Shown: piece by piece, positions 61,297 to 64,000 of the stretch | Layout of the letters: the number at the start of each line of letters is the position of its first letter | Numbering within the stretch: position 1 is the first letter of the stretch | Origin: Polyangiaceae bacterium | Lineage (GTDB): Bacteria > Myxococcota_A > Polyangia > Polyangiales > Polyangiaceae | Assembly: GCA_020633205.1 (NCBI GenBank) | Contig: JACKEB010000025.1 | Location: forward strand, 10,472 to 74,471 | Direction: 5' to 3' | DNA: 64,000 nt | Translations under genes and position numbers: made by a program | Notes under the pieces: generated by a model | Databases searched by the model: none | What the model saw: only the letters and a program-made list of their open reading frames with translations | Told to the model about the DNA's origin: nothing

Positions 61297-61745
61297 GGCG
61301 CGTCCTGCTTGAAGCGCGCCGTGTCCTTGAAGCGCGCCGGATCCTTGAAGCGCACGATATCCGCGCGGATGACCAACTCGAGATCGCTCTTCGTGGTCTT
61401 GGTGGAGGTGAACACCGCCTCCTTGGTCTCCGTTTTCTCCGTGATCACGACCACGACGTTGGTCAGGGCCAAGCCAACACCCGGCGGTGCTTGTGCCCAA
61501 ATCTGCGTGAGTGCTTCGTTCACCAAGCCGAGCTCCACGCTCTGCTTCATCTGCTCGCGCTGCCCTGGAATGGACACGCGCCCCACCGCACCAAATTTCA
61601 CATACTCGAAGTTCGCCTGGGAAAGCTCCGTGGAAAATGCGGGCAAGGCATATTCAAAGCTCGATTTTGGGGGAGAGGTGCCCCCACAAGCGACGCACGT
61701 CAGCGCGAGCGCCACGTAGCCCAAGAGGCGACCGACCGCGCTCAT
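61293..61745 (-). CDS. Small lipoprotein, function unknown
   Basis: A 150-residue predicted lipoprotein (lipobox CVAC near residue 20). The C-terminal half (VVVVITEKTETKEAVFTSTKTTKSDLELVIRADIVRF) resembles the end of the upstream small lipoprotein (VVTLRADVVEF), so the two may be diverged paralogues. The tail ARFKDPARFKDTARFKQD is encoded by three 18-bp repeats. Both ends overlap the neighbours by four bases, indicating coupled translation. Confidence 0.75.
   Translation of the reverse strand: MSAVGRLLGYVALALTCVACGGTSPPKSSFEYALPAFSTELSQANFEYVKFGAVGRVSIPGQREQMKQSVELGLVNEALTQIWAQAPPGVGLALTNVVVVITEKTETKEAVFTSTKTTKSDLELVIRADIVRFKDPARFKDTARFKQDAP
61308..61361 (-). repeat. Three 18-bp tandem repeats at the 3' end of the small lipoprotein gene
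   Basis: Units starting CTTGAAGCG at 61308, 61326 and 61344 (plus-strand coordinates) with 2-6 differences. They encode RFKD(P/T)A-type repeats. Confidence 0.75.
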
Positions 61746-62128
61746 GGCGCCTCCGAGGTCGCGTGAGGCGGACCTTCAGGCAGAAACTCCACGACGTCGG
61801 CGCGCAACGTCACGACGCGCACCGCAGGCTTGCCCTCTTCTTCGATCACGCCCTGCTCGAGGGATACATTGCTCAGCGCTTGATTCGGACCGAGCTTGGC
61901 TTGTGCCACCAAGCTGTCCATTGCCGCGATCGCCAGCTCTGCGGACTTTGGGTCGTCCACCGGCGCGTGAGCGCTTGCCTTCAGCCCGGTTGAGACGAGC
62001 TTGAACGGGCGCGATCCCAGGTTCTTCACCTGATCGGCTCGCACCGTGACCGTCGAACCGTAGTGCACCGTGGTGCTGCAGCCGGCGCAAAGGCACGCCG
62101 CAATGAGCAGGAGCTGGGTCGGGCGCAT
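61742..62128 (-). CDS. Small lipoprotein, function unknown
   Basis: A 128-residue predicted lipoprotein with lipobox LCAGC near residue 17, then a single domain (TVHYGSTVTVRADQVKNLGSRPFKLVSTGLKASAHAP and KPAVRVVTLRADVVEF). No recognised family. It overlaps the downstream lipoprotein by ATGA and leads a coupled three-gene envelope operon with it and the barrel-like protein. Divergent from the SDR gene. Confidence 0.75.
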   Translation of the reverse strand: MRPTQLLLIAACLCAGCSTTVHYGSTVTVRADQVKNLGSRPFKLVSTGLKASAHAPVDDPKSAELAIAAMDSLVAQAKLGPNQALSNVSLEQGVIEEEGKPAVRVVTLRADVVEFLPEGPPHATSEAP

Positions 62129-62236
62129 GAGCAAGCCACGACTATAGAATGAACGTGCGCGCGGATAACCTCGAAGTTCCGCAACTGAACAATTGCTGAC
62201 TTGTAACCCGCCGGTGCCCAGCCTTAACCAAGCACG

Positions 62237-62923
62237 ATGAGCAAGCCGGTCTGCGTCGTCGTTGGTATTGGTCCGAAGAATGGCGCTGCGTTCGCGCGGC
62301 GCTTTCACGCGGCGGGCTACAGCGTGGCGCTGCTCTCGCGCAAGACGGAGTTCTCCGAGAAGCTGGTGAAAGAGCTTGGAAGCGACGCCCGCGCGTATGC
62401 TTGCGATGTGGCCGACGAAGCCGCGGTCAAGGCTGCCTTCAGCGCGGTCACCAACGACTTGGGAGCGGTAGACGTTCTGGTCTTCAACGCCGGCTCAGGT
62501 ACCTGGGGGAACATCGAAGAGCTCGACGCCAAGGCGTTCGAGCAGTCGTGGCGCGTGAATACGCTCGGCGCGTTCCTGAGTTCCAAGCAAGTCATCCCGG
62601 GCATGCTCGAGAAAGCCGCGGGCAACATCGTCGTGATTGGCGCAACCGCTTCTCTGCGGGGCAAGCCGTTTACCACCGCGTTCGCGCCAGCGAAGGCCGC
62701 GCAGCGCTCCCTCGCTCAAGCCATGGCGCGCCACTTGGGGCCCAAGGGCGTTCACGTTTCCCTGCTGATCATCGACGGTCAAATCGCCGAGCCCAACGAT
62801 GCCCAGCAACCAACGACCCTCGACCCGGCTGCCATCGCCGAAGCAGCCTACAACCTCACGCAGCAACCGAAGAGCGCGTGGACGTTCGAGCTCGACCTGA
62901 GGCCCTTTGGAGAGAACTGGTAG
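62237..62923 (+). CDS. SDR-fold protein lacking the catalytic Tyr
   Basis: A 228-residue short-chain dehydrogenase/reductase-fold protein. Cofactor motif VVVGIGPKNGAAFARRF at residues 7-23, NAG at 84-86, and the catalytic-region segment GATASLRGKPFTTAFAPAKAA. Here the Tyr of YxxxK is Phe149 while Lys153 and Ser139 are kept. A recognised SDR subgroup has Phe at this point, so it may bind cofactor without classical chemistry or use another acid. Convergent with the small gene at 62962. Confidence 0.85.
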   Translation: MSKPVCVVVGIGPKNGAAFARRFHAAGYSVALLSRKTEFSEKLVKELGSDARAYACDVADEAAVKAAFSAVTNDLGAVDVLVFNAGSGTWGNIEELDAKAFEQSWRVNTLGAFLSSKQVIPGMLEKAAGNIVVIGATASLRGKPFTTAFAPAKAAQRSLAQAMARHLGPKGVHVSLLIIDGQIAEPNDAQQPTTLDPAAIAEAAYNLTQQPKSAWTFELDLRPFGENW

Positions 62924-62961
62924 TCAGTAGCGGTGCAAGATCTCCCACGCCGGGTCGTGGG

Positions 62962-63183
62962 TCACCGTGAGCTCCGCCTGCCAGTGGCATGCGTCTCGCA
63001 GTACTTCAGGACCTCGCCCTCAGTGATGGAAGTTGAATCCGCGTGGAAGTGTATGACACGCTTTCCTGAGTGGGTCTCGCGGCCGATCCACACGGCGCGG
63101 GGCTCCAGCGCGTCGATCAACCCATCTTCGAAATCGACGACTGCCTTGAAATATTCAGCGAGCCTTAGCGAAGAGCTGCACAT
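62962..63183 (-). CDS. Small hypothetical protein, possibly frameshifted
   Basis: A 73-residue open frame with protein-like sequence up to about residue 63 (FEDGLIDALEPRAVWIGRETHSGKRVIHFHADSTSITEG), then a basic end THATGRRSSR that looks out of frame. In the next frame the same DNA encodes CHWQAELTVTHDPAWEILHRY and ends at 62924, right after the SDR stop. The original gene may therefore be about 86 codons long with a one-base lesion or sequencing error. Its start nearly touches the next gene's upstream ATG on the other strand. No family recognised. Confidence 0.45.
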   Translation of the reverse strand: MCSSSLRLAEYFKAVVDFEDGLIDALEPRAVWIGRETHSGKRVIHFHADSTSITEGEVLKYCETHATGRRSSR

Positions 63184-63208
63184 GAGCGGAATGCTGAGAG
63201 ATGGACGG

Positions 63209-64000
63209 ATGAGGTTGCCCGGGTTGTTGGCGTGTGTCGGCTGCGTGGCCTTGGCTTGTTCCCCGCGACCTGTGTCCTCAGCGCCGCAGCCCCGCCCAGC
63301 GCCGTCTGCACCCGCTGACGAAGCGCCCGAGGTGACGCAACAGGGCCACGCGTCAAACTATCAGGTCGTCGATCTGATGCCGGAGTGGTGGAGCTACTGG
63401 GAAGCTGCTCAGTCGGAGCCTCCAGCTCGGAGGGTCGAACTGTTTCTAGCGGGGATGCCCAAGCAGCACCCAGCCGTGTTTTCAGCGAATGTGCTGAGCA
63501 AGGATCCGAGCGTGCCCTTTGACCTGAACGCGCGTGTCAGCGAGTTCCTGGAGGGTGCGGCACCCTTGATTCCGAGCATGCGCGCGATCAGTCAGAATAT
63601 CCGGAGGGATTTGCCGGCACACCAAGCCAGCTTTCAACGGGCGTTTCCGGACTTCGCTTGGGACGGCACGGTGTACTTCACAGTTTCTTTGGACGCCTTC
63701 GACGGAGCCGTGCGCGAAGTGGATGGCAAGCCGGTGCTGCTTTTCGGGGTCGACAAAATCGCTCGCCTCTACGGGGCGGATGTCGACCTGGCGCCGCTGT
63801 TTCACCACGAGCTATTCCACGTCTACCACTTGGTCACCCGAACTCCGTTCGACCCCGCCCACCCCGACCGCATGTACCAAGCGCTCTGGGGTGAGGGGCT
63901 CGCGGTGTACGTGGCCAAACGTCTGAACCCAGCGGCGACGAACCGCCAGCTGGTGCTGACCGACGAGATGGTCGAGCAAGGGGAGGCGAAGCTACCCAGG
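63209..64000 (+). CDS. Zinc-metalloprotease-like lipoprotein (3' truncated)
   Basis: An open frame running off the right edge; 264 codons are present. Lipobox VALAC near residue 17, a Pro/Ala/Ser tether, then a mostly helical domain. The zinc-binding motif H200-E-L-F-H204 (LFHHELFHVYH) is followed by E229 in WGEGLAVYVAK, the gluzincin pattern HExxH...E seen in DUF2268-like proteases. In-frame ATGs at 63182 and 63191 are alternatives; 63209 gives the tightest signal peptide. Confidence 0.8.
   Translation, partial: MRLPGLLACVGCVALACSPRPVSSAPQPRPAPSAPADEAPEVTQQGHASNYQVVDLMPEWWSYWEAAQSEPPARRVELFLAGMPKQHPAVFSANVLSKDPSVPFDLNARVSEFLEGAAPLIPSMRAISQNIRRDLPAHQASFQRAFPDFAWDGTVYFTVSLDAFDGAVREVDGKPVLLFGVDKIARLYGADVDLAPLFHHELFHVYHLVTRTPFDPAHPDRMYQALWGEGLAVYVAKRLNPAATNRQLVLTDEMVEQGEAKLPR

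Noticed and set aside
1..64000. tRNA, rRNA, CRISPR, prophage, insertion sequence or integrase
   Set aside because: No cloverleaf, spaced-repeat array, transposase or integrase pattern was found by reading both strands.

Overview
The window is a GC-rich chromosomal segment, most likely from a myxobacterium (Myxococcota, Polyangiales-like). The evidence is the very high third-position GC, the many predicted outer-envelope lipoproteins with long Gly/Ser/Ala tethers after the lipobox (starts at 2190, 7427, 36915, 47784, 55053, 58259), DUF4215 cysteine-rich repeats, an IgGFc-binding-like domain, TIGR02147/DUF4423-type regulation, and many one- and two-component regulators. No tRNA, rRNA, CRISPR array, phage gene or transposase was seen. 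The genes read as core or accessory chromosome rather than a mobile island. Function calls rest on motifs visible in the translations; no database search was run.

Layout. 1-4.0 kb: the end of a GlcD-like FAD oxidase, an ohr-ohrR peroxide-defence pair and a beta-helix lipoprotein. 4.0-8.8 kb (minus strand): an ECF sigma factor with a SnoaL-like tail, a VOC protein and a DUF488 protein, then a translationally coupled three-gene envelope operon (barrel-like protein plus two lipoproteins). 8.8-16 kb: an ABC-F ATPase behind a leader that looks like an attenuator, an NmrA-like oxidoreductase with a divergent LysR regulator, NhaA, and a PAS hybrid histidine kinase. 16-23 kb: a CzcCBA-type metal efflux operon divergent from a histidine kinase/response regulator pair, with matching inverted boxes between them. 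23-28 kb: an operon of a cNMP-domain Na+/H+ antiporter, an AAC(3)-family acetyltransferase and a membrane EEP hydrolase, next to a DJ-1/PfpI protein. 28-34 kb: a lipoprotein, an AraC regulator, a PPOX-fold protein with a repeat-expanded tail, a CxxC carboxymuconolactone decarboxylase-like protein and its divergent LysR regulator, and an aldo/keto reductase. 34-45 kb: an RtcB-like ligase, several lipoproteins including a large dipeptidase-like one, a tail-anchored SUKH protein, and a YciI/ECF42 sigma pair. 45-55 kb: a DUF4215 lipoprotein and an operon of two tandem paralogous propeller-like lipoproteins followed by a STAND ATPase with a C-terminal winged helix. 55-64 kb: further tethered lipoproteins, a lipoprotein metallophosphoesterase with a DUF4423 regulator, a second coupled operon of two small lipoproteins plus a barrel-like protein, an SDR protein, a small possibly frameshifted gene, and a truncated zinc-metalloprotease lipoprotein.

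Many adjacent genes overlap by four bases (ATGA, GTGA or TTGA), which fixes several starts and points to translational coupling. The observations most worth testing are the ABC-F leader (a 16-codon ORF containing a K-x-R motif, with alternative hairpins and a sequestered ribosome site at 9209-9371) and the paired inverted boxes at 21415-21439 and 21515-21540 between the metal-efflux operon and its presumed two-component system.
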